The position numbers and the translations under genes are program-made. 64,000 nucleotides of DNA, taken from the NCBI GenBank assembly GCA_015655975.1, contig DVEP01000034.1, positions 7,793 to 71,792 on the forward strand, in the 5' to 3' direction. This document shows positions 34,319 to 41,827 of the stretch, in pieces (the first letter of the stretch is position 1; every line of letters starts with the position of its first letter). The notes under the pieces are model-generated. The model was not told the DNA's origin. It was given only the letters and a program-made list of their open reading frames with translations, and made no database searches. The DNA is from Eubacterium sp. (GTDB lineage Bacteria; Bacillota; Clostridia; Oscillospirales; Acutalibacteraceae).

Positions 34319-35322
34319 ACAGTATTTTATTGGCAGCCGGTGCGGCAGGAGCAACGAATTGGATGACAAAGATATTCATGCCGCTCTATTGGCTCTTCGG
34401 AAAATGTATGTTTTTCCTTATGGAACTTTGCAGCAATGAATATTTCATTGCACTTCTCTTGTTTACTGTTTTGACAAGGCTTGTATTGTTCCCGCTTAAT
34501 GTTAAGCAGCAAAAAACTATGGCAAAGTCAAACAGACTTCAGCCTAAAATTCAAAAAATTCAAAAGAAATACCCAAACCCGACACCGCAGGACCGTCAGA
34601 GAATGAACGAGGAAATGCAGGCGCTCTACGCTCGTGAGGGACACAATCCGATGAGTATGGGCTGCGGCGCAATGGTTTTCCAAATGTTGTTCCTTATGGG
34701 TATCATCGGTATCATCTACTATCCTATTCAGTATATTATGGGAGTAGGCGGAGGTTTTGACTCTGCGATTTTTGACGAAATTGCGACAGCAGTAGGCTAT
34801 GAGGCAGGCAAGGACGGAACATATTTCCAACTTTGGCTTGTATCGAACTTTGAACAGTTCAAAGACACGCTTGTTACACAGTTCGGCGATTTGTTCACAC
34901 CCGACAAGGTGAAAATGATAGAAGCGTACAGAGAGTCTATGAACATTTTCGGTATAGACCTTTCTGTCAATCCGTCTTGGAAAAGCATTACGGTAATCAT
35001 TCCTCTTGCTTCTTTCCTTTCTTCTCTCGCTTCAAGCATTATGTCAATGCAAATCCAGAAAAAGACAAACCCTGCCGTAGCACAGCAACAAGGTATGTCT
35101 ATGAAACTTATGATGCTTACCATGCCGTTGTTCTCGCTTTTCATAGCGTTTTCGGTAACAGGCGCAGTAGGTGTATATTGGGTAATCTCAAACCTCGTTG
35201 CTATCATTCAGCAACTTGTAATTGCAAAATTCTTCCCACCTAAAAAGAGTCAGGCAAGGTTAATGATAGAAAACACAATCGAACGCCGCTCAAGAGAAGA
35301 AAATGTCAAGAAAATTAAATAA
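34315..35322 (+). CDS. yidC: Membrane protein insertase YidC
   Basis: 335 residues. Oxa1/YidC core with about five membrane helices: FTVLTRLVLFPLNVKQQKTMAK (contains the groove Arg), the cytoplasmic helical hairpin QKIQKKYPNPTPQDRQRMNEEM, FQMLFLMGIIGIIYYPI and TGAVGVYWVISNLVAIIQQL; basic C-terminal tail. Inserts membrane proteins with or without Sec. A lipoprotein signal as in B. subtilis SpoIIIJ is not evident. A large extracellular loop (about 140-220) sits between helices. Confidence 0.95.
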   Translation: MNSILLAAGAAGATNWMTKIFMPLYWLFGKCMFFLMELCSNEYFIALLLFTVLTRLVLFPLNVKQQKTMAKSNRLQPKIQKIQKKYPNPTPQDRQRMNEEMQALYAREGHNPMSMGCGAMVFQMLFLMGIIGIIYYPIQYIMGVGGGFDSAIFDEIATAVGYEAGKDGTYFQLWLVSNFEQFKDTLVTQFGDLFTPDKVKMIEAYRESMNIFGIDLSVNPSWKSITVIIPLASFLSSLASSIMSMQIQKKTNPAVAQQQGMSMKLMMLTMPLFSLFIAFSVTGAVGVYWVISNLVAIIQQLVIAKFFPPKKSQARLMIENTIERRSREENVKKIK

Positions 35323-35372
35323 ACGGCGACAAAGCAAACACCGAGTTTGCTTTCCACTAACGGAGGAATTTA

Positions 35373-36371
35373 ATGTTAAAAGAATTCATCGGCGTCGGCA
35401 ATACCATTGAGGAAGCAACAAAAAATGCTAAAGCAGGTCTTGGCGCTCCCGACTTTGCCGATGTTAAGATAGAAGTCGTTTCAATGCCTAAAAAGAAATT
35501 TCTCGGTTTGTTCGGTGGTTCAGACGCAAAGGTAAAAGCGTGGTACGACGCTCCCGAAAAGAAGAAAAAGCCTCAGCGTTCGGCAGACAGACATAGCGAA
35601 CAAAAGCCGAAAAACCGCCGTCAATCAGAAAAAAGTGCGAAAAACGACAATGCTCGTGTGAAAACAGTAGTAACCGAGCAGGAAATCAAAGCTACAAAAT
35701 TGAAGTCGGACAAAAAGCCCGAACATCAAAAGCCGGAAAATCACAACAGAGAAGATGTTGAAAAGGCAGAAAACATCAATGTTGATGTTGCCGTAAAATA
35801 TCTCAAAGGTATTTTGGACCATCTCGGTTGCGAAGACGCAAAGTTTGAAACAAGCGTTGCAGACGGCGAAATAAATATTGAAATTGTTTGTGAAGACTAC
35901 GGCATCATCATCGGCCGCAGAGGAGAAACACTCGACGCAATTCAGCACCTCACTTCACTTGCAGTTAAAAAGTACTACGACAAGTATATCCGTGTTTCTA
36001 TCAATGTCGGCAACTACCGTGAAAAGAGAGTAGAGACAGTAAAAGCGCTTGCAAAAAGGTACGCAGAACGCGTTGCGTCAAGCGGAAGAAGATATACTTT
36101 CGAGCCTATGAACCCGTTTGAAAGAAGAATCATTCACACAACGGTTCAGGAAATCGATGGCGTTGAATCTCGCTCAATCGGTATGAACGATGACCGCCGT
36201 GTAGTTCTCGAACCCACAGGCGGAGTAAAGTATTCAAACAACAGGGGCAGGTACAACAACCGCCGTTCTTCTTCAAAGTATCAGAAGAAAGACGAGCAGT
36301 CTTCTAAACCCTCATCTGCTCCGAAAGCTGACAGAGCAGACTTGCCTCTCGGCAAAATCGAAATTAAATAA
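35373..36371 (+). CDS. jag: RNA-binding protein Jag/KhpB
   Basis: 332 residues in three parts. Jag-N (GNTIEEATKNAKAGL; VVSMPKKKFLGLFG, with the conserved KKKFLGLFG), a long charged Lys/Glu linker (about 60-135), a KH domain with the IIIGRRGETLDAIQ GxxG loop, and an R3H domain (FEPMNPFERRIIHTTVQ). KhpB binds RNA together with KhpA and affects cell elongation and sporulation in other Firmicutes. The C-terminal 60 residues are low-complexity. GGAGG ribosome site. Last gene of the rpmH operon. Confidence 0.94.
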   Translation: MLKEFIGVGNTIEEATKNAKAGLGAPDFADVKIEVVSMPKKKFLGLFGGSDAKVKAWYDAPEKKKKPQRSADRHSEQKPKNRRQSEKSAKNDNARVKTVVTEQEIKATKLKSDKKPEHQKPENHNREDVEKAENINVDVAVKYLKGILDHLGCEDAKFETSVADGEINIEIVCEDYGIIIGRRGETLDAIQHLTSLAVKKYYDKYIRVSINVGNYREKRVETVKALAKRYAERVASSGRRYTFEPMNPFERRIIHTTVQEIDGVESRSIGMNDDRRVVLEPTGGVKYSNNRGRYNNRRSSSKYQKKDEQSSKPSSAPKADRADLPLGKIEIK

Positions 36372-36386
36372 TTTTGTAATTTTGAC

Positions 36387-36421
36387 ACACGCAACAACTT
36401 AAATGCTGTTGCGTGTTTTTT
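36387..36421 (+). terminator. Terminator of the rpmH operon
   Basis: ACACGCAACA / TGTTGCGTGT stem followed by six T. Confidence 0.88.
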
Positions 36422-36607
36422 GTTCAGTAACTATATCATAATTTTAAAAATCAAAACTTTTTTGCTTTGGTTTACCTGTTTCATATTTGCACCGATTCAA
36501 AAAAACAAAAATCAGTTTCGTTTCTCGGCAAACAGTTTTGACACGCTCTGATATTTGTGAACTATGTTTTAATTTTCACCCGTTTGAGTGAAATTGCTTT
36601 GCTTTAG

Positions 36608-36616
36608 TGATATAAT
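36608..36616 (+). promoter_or_regulatory. Extended -10 promoter for GNAT gene
   Basis: TGATATAAT, a full extended -10 element 34 bp upstream of the chosen start. Confidence 0.55.
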
Positions 36617-36650
36617 CACAGACAACAGTATTATATTTGTAGGTGATGTT

Positions 36651-37184
36651 ATGTTGAAAAAAATGAATGAAAAAGACTTCGACAAAGTTTTTGACCTGAT
36701 GGTACAGAGTTTTCCCGACGATGAACGCAGAACTTACGAAGATGAGAAAGCGTTGCTGGACAACCCGGCTTTTCAAATCTATGTTTTGCCGAACAAGGAC
36801 GAAACAGATGTCAGGGGATTTCTCGCTGTCTGGAACTTTGAAAAGTTCACATATTTTGACCACTTTGCAGTAAATCCAAACTACCGAAACGGCGGAATAG
36901 GCACAAAAATGCTTACAGAGTTGGTGAAAAAATTTGACAAGACAATTTGTCTTGAAGTTGAGCCTCCCGAAACTGAAATAACAAAAAGACGAGTTGCTTT
37001 TTACGAACGCAATAACTTCTTTTTAAACGAGTACGACTATATGCAGCCGCCTATGTCGGAGGGCAAAAGTGCAATTCCGCTTAAAATAATGACCTGCGGT
37101 AAACATATTTCTCAGGCAGAATTTGAAGAAATTAAGTCCACACTCTATAAAAATGTTTACGGCGTCAGCCCGACAGAATATTAA
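36651..37184 (+). CDS. GNAT family N-acetyltransferase
   Basis: 177 residues. Acetyl-CoA binding is suggested by FDHFAVNPNYRNGGIGTKML, the motif A of the family (R/Q-x-x-G-x-G/A). LKKMNEKDFDKVFDLM starts the fold. The acceptor is unknown. The start at 36651 has AGGTGA; the longer frame to 36588 overlaps the promoter. Monocistronic: promoter before and terminator after. Confidence 0.85.
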   Translation: MLKKMNEKDFDKVFDLMVQSFPDDERRTYEDEKALLDNPAFQIYVLPNKDETDVRGFLAVWNFEKFTYFDHFAVNPNYRNGGIGTKMLTELVKKFDKTICLEVEPPETEITKRRVAFYERNNFFLNEYDYMQPPMSEGKSAIPLKIMTCGKHISQAEFEEIKSTLYKNVYGVSPTEY

Positions 37185-37208
37185 AATAGTTTAAATATAT
37201 AAATTTAA

Positions 37209-37246
37209 CGGCAGAATTTCTATGAAATCTCTGCTGTTTTTTATTT
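37209..37246 (+). terminator. Terminator of the GNAT gene
   Basis: GCAGA / TCTGC stem with inner TTTC/GAAA, then TGTTTTTT. Confidence 0.7.
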
Positions 37247-37284
37247 TATCTCGTTGTACGATTTTGACATTTGAAATAAATATA

Positions 37285-37313
37285 TTGATTATTTTGTAAA
37301 ACGGTTGTATTAT
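37285..37313 (+). promoter_or_regulatory. Promoter for the GH13 gene
   Basis: TTGATT, 17 bp, TATTAT, 65 bp before the start. Confidence 0.55.
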
Positions 37314-37377
37314 TAAACTAAGGCGCAGTGTTTTGATTTTTTTGAAATTTTCGCCGAACTTTTTATGGGGTGATGAA

Positions 37378-39036
37378 ATGAAAAACAGAGACTACAAAAA
37401 TATGTCCGTCTATCAAATCTGGCCGCGCTCGTTCTGTGACGGAAACGGAGACGGTATAGGCGACTTGGAGGGCGTTTACTCAAAACTTGACTACATAAAA
37501 GATTTGGGAGTTGACTGCATTTGGTTTTCCCCTTTGTACTGCTCCCCGAACGCCGATTTCGGCTACGATATTTCGGACTACTACAACATAAATTCCGAGT
37601 ACGGCACGCTTGAAACATTCAAAAAAGTGCTTGACGGCGCTCACGAAAGAGGACTCAAAGTCATTATGGACCTTGTTGTAAACCATTCTTCCGACGAGTG
37701 CAAATGGTTTGTCGAAAGCAAAGACAAAAATTCAAAGTACGCCGACTTTTATATTTGGCGAAAAGGAAAAGGCAAAAGACCCCCGAACAACTGGCTCAGT
37801 CTTTTTGAGGGCAAAGCGTGGGAATACGACGATGAGAGGGGCGAATACTATCTGCACACTTTTGCGAAGAAACAGCCCGACCTAAACCACGACAATCCAA
37901 AAGTTCGTGAAGAGATTAAAAAAGTGATGCGTTTCTGGCTCGATATGGGAGTTGACGGTTTTCGTGAAGATGTCATTACATTCATTTCAAAGCGAGAGGG
38001 GTTGCCGAACGGTTTTCCCATTCCCGCCGCATGCGGTATGGAGCACTATCTCAACGGACCGAACATTCACAAATACCTGACCGAGTACCGTCAGGTAATG
38101 AAAGACTACGACTGTTTTTGCGTCGGCGAAGCGCCCTTAATGACGCCGAAAGTTGCTCTTCAGTATATTACGGAAAATGAAAATCAGGAACTCGATATGA
38201 TGTTCCATTTTCAGCACATGGAAGCCGACTGTTTTATGATGGACTTTCTGCATACGCCGTTTAATTTGAAAAAGATGAAAAGCGCGTTTTCTTCCTGGCA
38301 AAAGGCACTCGACGGCAAAGCGTGGAACACACTGTACTTGGAAAACCACGACCACCCGAGAATAATCAGCAGGTACGGAAGCGAACAATACCGTACTGAA
38401 AGCGGAAAAATGCTTGCCGCAATGTATCTTCTTCAAAAAGGCACGCCGTTTATTTATCAGGGGCAGGAAATCGGTATGACAAACATCACCTTGCCGTCGC
38501 TTGATATGTACCAAGATGTTTTTGTAAAAAACAATTATAAAACCTGGGTAAAAATTTTCGGCAAAAGCAAGTGCCTGAAACTTGCTCAAATCTCAACGAG
38601 GGACAATGCAAGAACGCCTATGCAGTGGGACGACAGTGAAAATGCAGGTTTTACAACAGGTACTCCGTGGTTTTATGTAAACCCGAACTATAAAAAAATC
38701 AATGTCAAAAATGAAGAAGAAAATGAAAATTCAATCTTAAATTTCTATAAAAAACTTTTGCGCTATCGTAAAGATAACAATCTCATTTTGGACGGTACAT
38801 ATAAAGAATACTGTAAAAACAGCAGTGAGTTATATGTCTATGAGCGCGCATTTGCCAATAAACGATTGCTTGTAATCTGTTCGTTTACCGAAAAAGGAGT
38901 AAGTTTTGATGCGCCTGACGGCTACGACCTTGAAAAAGGCACAAAAATCTTCGGCAACTACGACACGAACTGCATCTGCAAAAATGGTTTCAAAACCCGT
39001 CCGTACGAACTGCGCGTGTACTTATTCGACAATTGA
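37378..39036 (+). CDS. GH13 alpha-glucosidase (oligo-1,6-glucosidase type)
   Basis: 552 residues. Conserved GH13 regions in order: VYQIWPRSFCDGNGDGIGDL (calcium-loop pattern), MDLVVNHSS, GFREDV with nucleophile Asp198, VGEAPL with acid Glu251, and LENHDHPR with Asp325. A Trp/Val-rich pattern and the QGQEIGMTN and DNARTPMQWD segments point to subfamily 31, exo-acting enzymes on isomaltose, dextran or maltose ends. No signal peptide, so cytoplasmic. The start MKNRDYKN has GGGGTGA six bases upstream. Own promoter and terminator; no transporter adjacent. Confidence 0.94.
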   Translation: MKNRDYKNMSVYQIWPRSFCDGNGDGIGDLEGVYSKLDYIKDLGVDCIWFSPLYCSPNADFGYDISDYYNINSEYGTLETFKKVLDGAHERGLKVIMDLVVNHSSDECKWFVESKDKNSKYADFYIWRKGKGKRPPNNWLSLFEGKAWEYDDERGEYYLHTFAKKQPDLNHDNPKVREEIKKVMRFWLDMGVDGFREDVITFISKREGLPNGFPIPAACGMEHYLNGPNIHKYLTEYRQVMKDYDCFCVGEAPLMTPKVALQYITENENQELDMMFHFQHMEADCFMMDFLHTPFNLKKMKSAFSSWQKALDGKAWNTLYLENHDHPRIISRYGSEQYRTESGKMLAAMYLLQKGTPFIYQGQEIGMTNITLPSLDMYQDVFVKNNYKTWVKIFGKSKCLKLAQISTRDNARTPMQWDDSENAGFTTGTPWFYVNPNYKKINVKNEEENENSILNFYKKLLRYRKDNNLILDGTYKEYCKNSSELYVYERAFANKRLLVICSFTEKGVSFDAPDGYDLEKGTKIFGNYDTNCICKNGFKTRPYELRVYLFDN

Positions 39037-39094
39037 GCAAAAGGTAATATATTATAATGTATATTATATATAGTAATAAATAAAAGCAAAAACT

Positions 39095-39147
39095 AACAAC
39101 TTTCCGAAAAATGCAAAAAGACAATTTCGGAGAGTTGTTTTCTTTTT
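39095..39147 (+). terminator. Terminator of the GH13 gene
   Basis: AACAACT / AGTTGTT and CCGAAA / TTTCGG stacked stems, then TTTCTTTTTTT. Confidence 0.75.
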
Positions 39148-39207
39148 TTAAATCTTACCGCTTTGGAAAAATAATTATAAAAAAACGAACAAATTATGAA
39201 TTTTTTA

Positions 39208-39236
39208 TTGCATAATTTAAAATAATCAAATATAAT
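39208..39236 (+). promoter_or_regulatory. Promoter of the purine permease operon
   Basis: TTGCAT, 17 bp, TATAAT. Leader of about 90 nt contains the peptide below. No guanine/adenine riboswitch core was found. Confidence 0.7.
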
Positions 39237-39268
39237 TGTACTATTCAAAAATTAAGGGAGAAAGTTGT

Positions 39269-39346
39269 ATGCGACATCTTCATCAAACCGTGTCGCACTC
39301 GGCTTTTCTTACCTTAAACAGCGAGGTATCAATATGGAAACACTGA
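39269..39346 (+). CDS. Candidate 25-residue leader peptide overlapping the permease start
   Basis: An ATG with the best ribosome site of the region (AAGGGAG, nine to ten bases upstream) opens a 25-codon frame starting MRHLHQTVSHSAFLT and stopping with TGA at 39346, 13 bases inside the permease gene in another frame. Its first half lies in a hairpin (TGCGACA / TGTCGCA, 39270-39297). Its second half includes TACCT / AGGTA (39310-39328), which would cover the permease ribosome site GCGAGGT unless ribosomes open it. A role in translational coupling is inferred; the peptide itself resembles nothing known to me. Confidence 0.45.
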   Translation: MRHLHQTVSHSAFLTLNSEVSIWKH

Positions 39347-40479
39347 CAAACATCGGCGCGTTTATGCTTGCTGTAATCGCAGTAATGATAAACGGCGTGC
39401 CACAACTTCTCTATGCGCAATCAAGAGGTTTTGCTATAAAACCCGCAGGTTTTGCGTACTTGGTAGGTGCAATCGGAAACACAATCACAGGCTCCGTAAC
39501 ACCTATTTCAAGTCAGGCTGAAACAATCACGGTTGCGAGCGTTAAAAAGAACTTGAGAAACAATGTAAGTTCTATTCTTCTTGCGGCAATATTGATGGTA
39601 GTGCTTGGCTTTTTCGGCGGAGTTACAAAAATCTCCGAATTTGCAGGTCCTGCCGTAATTGCAGGAATGATGAGCGGTGTAGGCTTAATGCTTGCAGGCG
39701 TATCGCTCGACATGTTCACACAGGAAAAGCGAACAACAATCATTTCGGTAATTTCAGCGCTTGTTGCTTACATCCTTTTCCTTGACAACAGCAACAAAGT
39801 GGTTTGGACAATCTTCATTTCCGTTGCAGTTTCAACTTTTGACTTTTTGTTCATTCAAAAGCGTCGTGTAGATATTGCGGCTACGGCAGAAGACGGCAGA
39901 GAAATCATTGAAACAAACACTGAGTGGAAATTTTGGAAAAAAGAGTATTGGGCAGACTTCAAACTCATTAAACCGACAATCAATATGAGCGTAATTTTCA
40001 GCGCATTGAGTATTTTGATGCTCAATGTCGGTGCAAACATTTCATTCGGCGGTATCACCGCAAGCATTGCAGGAACTGAGCAAAATCTCGACCATTTGTC
40101 AATCATCAACTCTTTGGCAGACATTCCGAGCGCATTGTTCGGCGGTCCTCCGATTGAGGCTATCATTTCAGGTACGGCAGGCGCTCCGTGGCCTGTTGCC
40201 TGCGGAGTAGTATTTATGCTTTTGACAGCAATTTTGATTTTGACAGGCTTAATCGGTCGTCTCGGAAAATATCTTCCGGCTCAAAGTATCGCAGGATTTC
40301 TTTTTGTAATCGGTCTTATAATGACTTTCGCTCCGAACCTTTCAACAGTTGCAACAACTCCTAACCCGATGGGCGGATATATTGCTCTGGGCGTAACTGC
40401 CTGGTCGAAAAACCCGTTTTTCGGTATGGTTGCAGGCGTACTTGTAAACATGTTCGGTGCATATATCGGACTTGCATAA
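39334..40479 (+). CDS. NCS2-type purine permease
   Basis: 381 residues, about ten to twelve membrane segments. NCS2/AzgA-like features: AYLVGAIGNTITGSVTPISSQAETITVASVKKNLRNN, FAGPAVIAGMMSGVGLMLAGV, FGGPPIEAIISGTAG and FAPNLSTVATTPNPMGG. The family imports uracil, xanthine, hypoxanthine, guanine or adenine with protons. A phosphoribosyltransferase gene 12 bp downstream points to a purine. The start METLTNIG has GCGAGGT; the longer in-frame reading to 39265 (TTG) is disfavoured because the N-terminus would add 23 polar residues ahead of the first helix. Overlaps a leader peptide. Confidence 0.87.
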   Translation: METLTNIGAFMLAVIAVMINGVPQLLYAQSRGFAIKPAGFAYLVGAIGNTITGSVTPISSQAETITVASVKKNLRNNVSSILLAAILMVVLGFFGGVTKISEFAGPAVIAGMMSGVGLMLAGVSLDMFTQEKRTTIISVISALVAYILFLDNSNKVVWTIFISVAVSTFDFLFIQKRRVDIAATAEDGREIIETNTEWKFWKKEYWADFKLIKPTINMSVIFSALSILMLNVGANISFGGITASIAGTEQNLDHLSIINSLADIPSALFGGPPIEAIISGTAGAPWPVACGVVFMLLTAILILTGLIGRLGKYLPAQSIAGFLFVIGLIMTFAPNLSTVATTPNPMGGYIALGVTAWSKNPFFGMVAGVLVNMFGAYIGLA

Positions 40480-40491
40480 CGGAGGATAAAT

Positions 40492-41058
40492 ATGGAAGAA
40501 AAAAATACATATACAGTTCATCTTGCAGACGACTATGCCGTTGAACTTCAACAGCTTGACATCGGCGACGGTGTTTCAATCTACTCGTTCGATATGACGG
40601 GCGAGTGCGAGTGGAACCGTGTTTCTGCAAAAGAGTTGCTTAAAAAATTGGAGCCGTACGATTTTGACGGTTTCGTTACGGTTCAGACAAAGTCCTGCGG
40701 TCTCACTCAGGCTATCAGCGAAAAGTATCCCAAATATTTGGAACTTCGCAAAAGTAAAAAGAACTTCATGGTTGACCCTGTCGGAGTTACCGTTGAGTCG
40801 ATTACTACAAAAGGCAAACAGGAACTTTGGATAGGCAAAGAAAAGTACGAGTATTTTTCAGGTAAAAAACTCTGCTTTTTGGACGATGTTGTTTCAACAG
40901 GCGGAACAATCGACGCAGTTTTGGAATTGGCAGAAAAAATCGGAATAGATATTTCAGTCATCGCCTGCGTTTTGACAGAGGGTGTAAAAAGAACGGAGTA
41001 CAACGGTATTCCTCTCGTTTCTCTCGACCATATTCCGTTGCCTGAAAAGAAAAACTGA
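40492..41058 (+). CDS. Purine phosphoribosyltransferase-like protein
   Basis: 188 residues, type I PRTase fold. The PRPP loop is LCFLDDVVSTGGTIDAVLELAEKIG, with DD and TGGT as required. A hood-like N-terminal part (AVELQQLDIGDGVSIYSFDMTG) and VTVQTKSCGLTQAISEKYPKYLELRKSKK precede it, in a layout like adenine/xanthine PRTases. It would convert the base imported by the permease to its nucleotide with PRPP. GGAGG ribosome site 12 bp after the permease. The exact base is not determined. A strong terminator follows. Confidence 0.85.
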   Translation: MEEKNTYTVHLADDYAVELQQLDIGDGVSIYSFDMTGECEWNRVSAKELLKKLEPYDFDGFVTVQTKSCGLTQAISEKYPKYLELRKSKKNFMVDPVGVTVESITTKGKQELWIGKEKYEYFSGKKLCFLDDVVSTGGTIDAVLELAEKIGIDISVIACVLTEGVKRTEYNGIPLVSLDHIPLPEKKN

Positions 41059-41080
41059 GTAAAAACAAAATAATTATTTA

Positions 41081-41122
41081 AAAAATTCCTCAATCGTGTT
41101 GTTGATTGAGGAATTTTTCTTT
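41081..41122 (+). terminator. Terminator of the permease-PRTase operon
   Basis: Fifteen-base perfect stem, AAATTCCTCAATC / GATTGAGGAATTT, with T tail. Confidence 0.9.
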
Positions 41123-41301
41123 TTAAAAGTTTTGAATAATTTTCTTTTGGGATTTTTGCTGTTAAAAAGTCAAGTTTGTTTTAAATACCTGATTTTCGTT
41201 TTTTAAAGAAAAATAAAACAGTCTTTCTTTGCGAACTCAAAATGCCTGCTTTATTTTTTCTTAATAACAATATATATGTTGCTTTTACCGTTTTAATTTA
41301 T

Positions 41302-41325
41302 CTTGTGCTAATCTATAAGCACAAG
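41302..41325 (+). promoter_or_regulatory. Hairpin just before the small membrane protein's ribosome site
   Basis: CTTGTGCT, eight bases, AGCACAAG: perfect 8-bp inverted repeat ending two bases before TAGGAGGG. Possible operator or RNA switch. The 41059-41340 gap otherwise holds the preceding terminator only. Confidence 0.5.
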
Positions 41326-41340
41326 GTTAGGAGGGATAAT

Positions 41341-41535
41341 ATGTCAGCCATATTTAAAACCATACATAAACTTGACAATCGTATAGAAACATACACTAAG
41401 CATTTTGCATTTAAACATCCGCACATATCCTCTTTAGTGTTATTTATCGGTATGCCGATTTGCGTTATTGCTGCCGTATTTTTCTTTACCGTCGTCATTA
41501 CGGCTCCTATAGCATTGATTTTCGGGTGGTTATAA
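41341..41535 (+). CDS. Small membrane protein upstream of kdp
   Basis: 64 residues: a polar, His- and Lys-rich start (HKLDNRIETYTKHFAFKHPH) followed by two hydrophobic stretches (about 28-48 and 50-64) separated by few residues. No recognised family. The GGAGGG ribosome site at ideal spacing makes translation likely; the longer frame to 41242 is less likely since it would run through the inverted repeat. It lies 200 bp before kdpF, but the KdpE-type repeat lies between them, so cotranscription with kdp is uncertain. Confidence 0.6.
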   Translation: MSAIFKTIHKLDNRIETYTKHFAFKHPHISSLVLFIGMPICVIAAVFFFTVVITAPIALIFGWL

Positions 41536-41648
41536 TTATTTAAAATGAACAAAGTCGAACACAATATGTCTGAAGTTTGCTTTGCAGTGCCTTTTAACGC
41601 AGTTTTAATTAACATTTCAGTTTTAAAACATATCGGGCTCGATTTTTT

Positions 41649-41670
41649 CAATCTTAATACAATCTTAATA
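41649..41670 (+). promoter_or_regulatory. Tandem 11-bp direct repeat, candidate KdpE box before kdpF
   Basis: CAATCTTAATA twice, head to tail with no spacer. An 11-bp direct repeat is the standard spacing of OmpR/PhoB-type response regulators. A candidate -10 (TAAAAT, 41712-41717) begins 42 bp after the repeat; no good -35 is present, as expected for an activated promoter. Confidence 0.65.
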
Positions 41671-41738
41671 CGCCGTGAATTCTGCTAACCCAAATTTAAT
41701 TTTTATGTTGCTAAAATGTAATGCAAGGAGGTAGGACT

Positions 41739-41825
41739 ATGAATATTATAATTGCATTTATCGGTCTTTGTGCTGCGGCACTGCTCATTTATTATGTCTA
41801 TATACTAATGAAAGGGGATGAGTAA
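41739..41825 (+). CDS. kdpF: K+-transporting ATPase KdpF subunit
   Basis: 28 residues: one hydrophobic helix (IIIAFIGLCAAALLIYYVYIL) and a short charged end MKGDE, as in KdpF, the lipid-like stabilising subunit (usual length 25-30). AAGGAGG ribosome site. It ends two bases before the kdpA start. Confidence 0.88.
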   Translation: MNIIIAFIGLCAAALLIYYVYILMKGDE

Positions 41826-41827
41826 AA

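Noticed and set aside
39208..39333. Possible purine riboswitch before the permease
   Set aside because: The conserved guanine/adenine aptamer core elements and the three-way junction pattern are not present; the hairpins fit a leader-peptide layout better.
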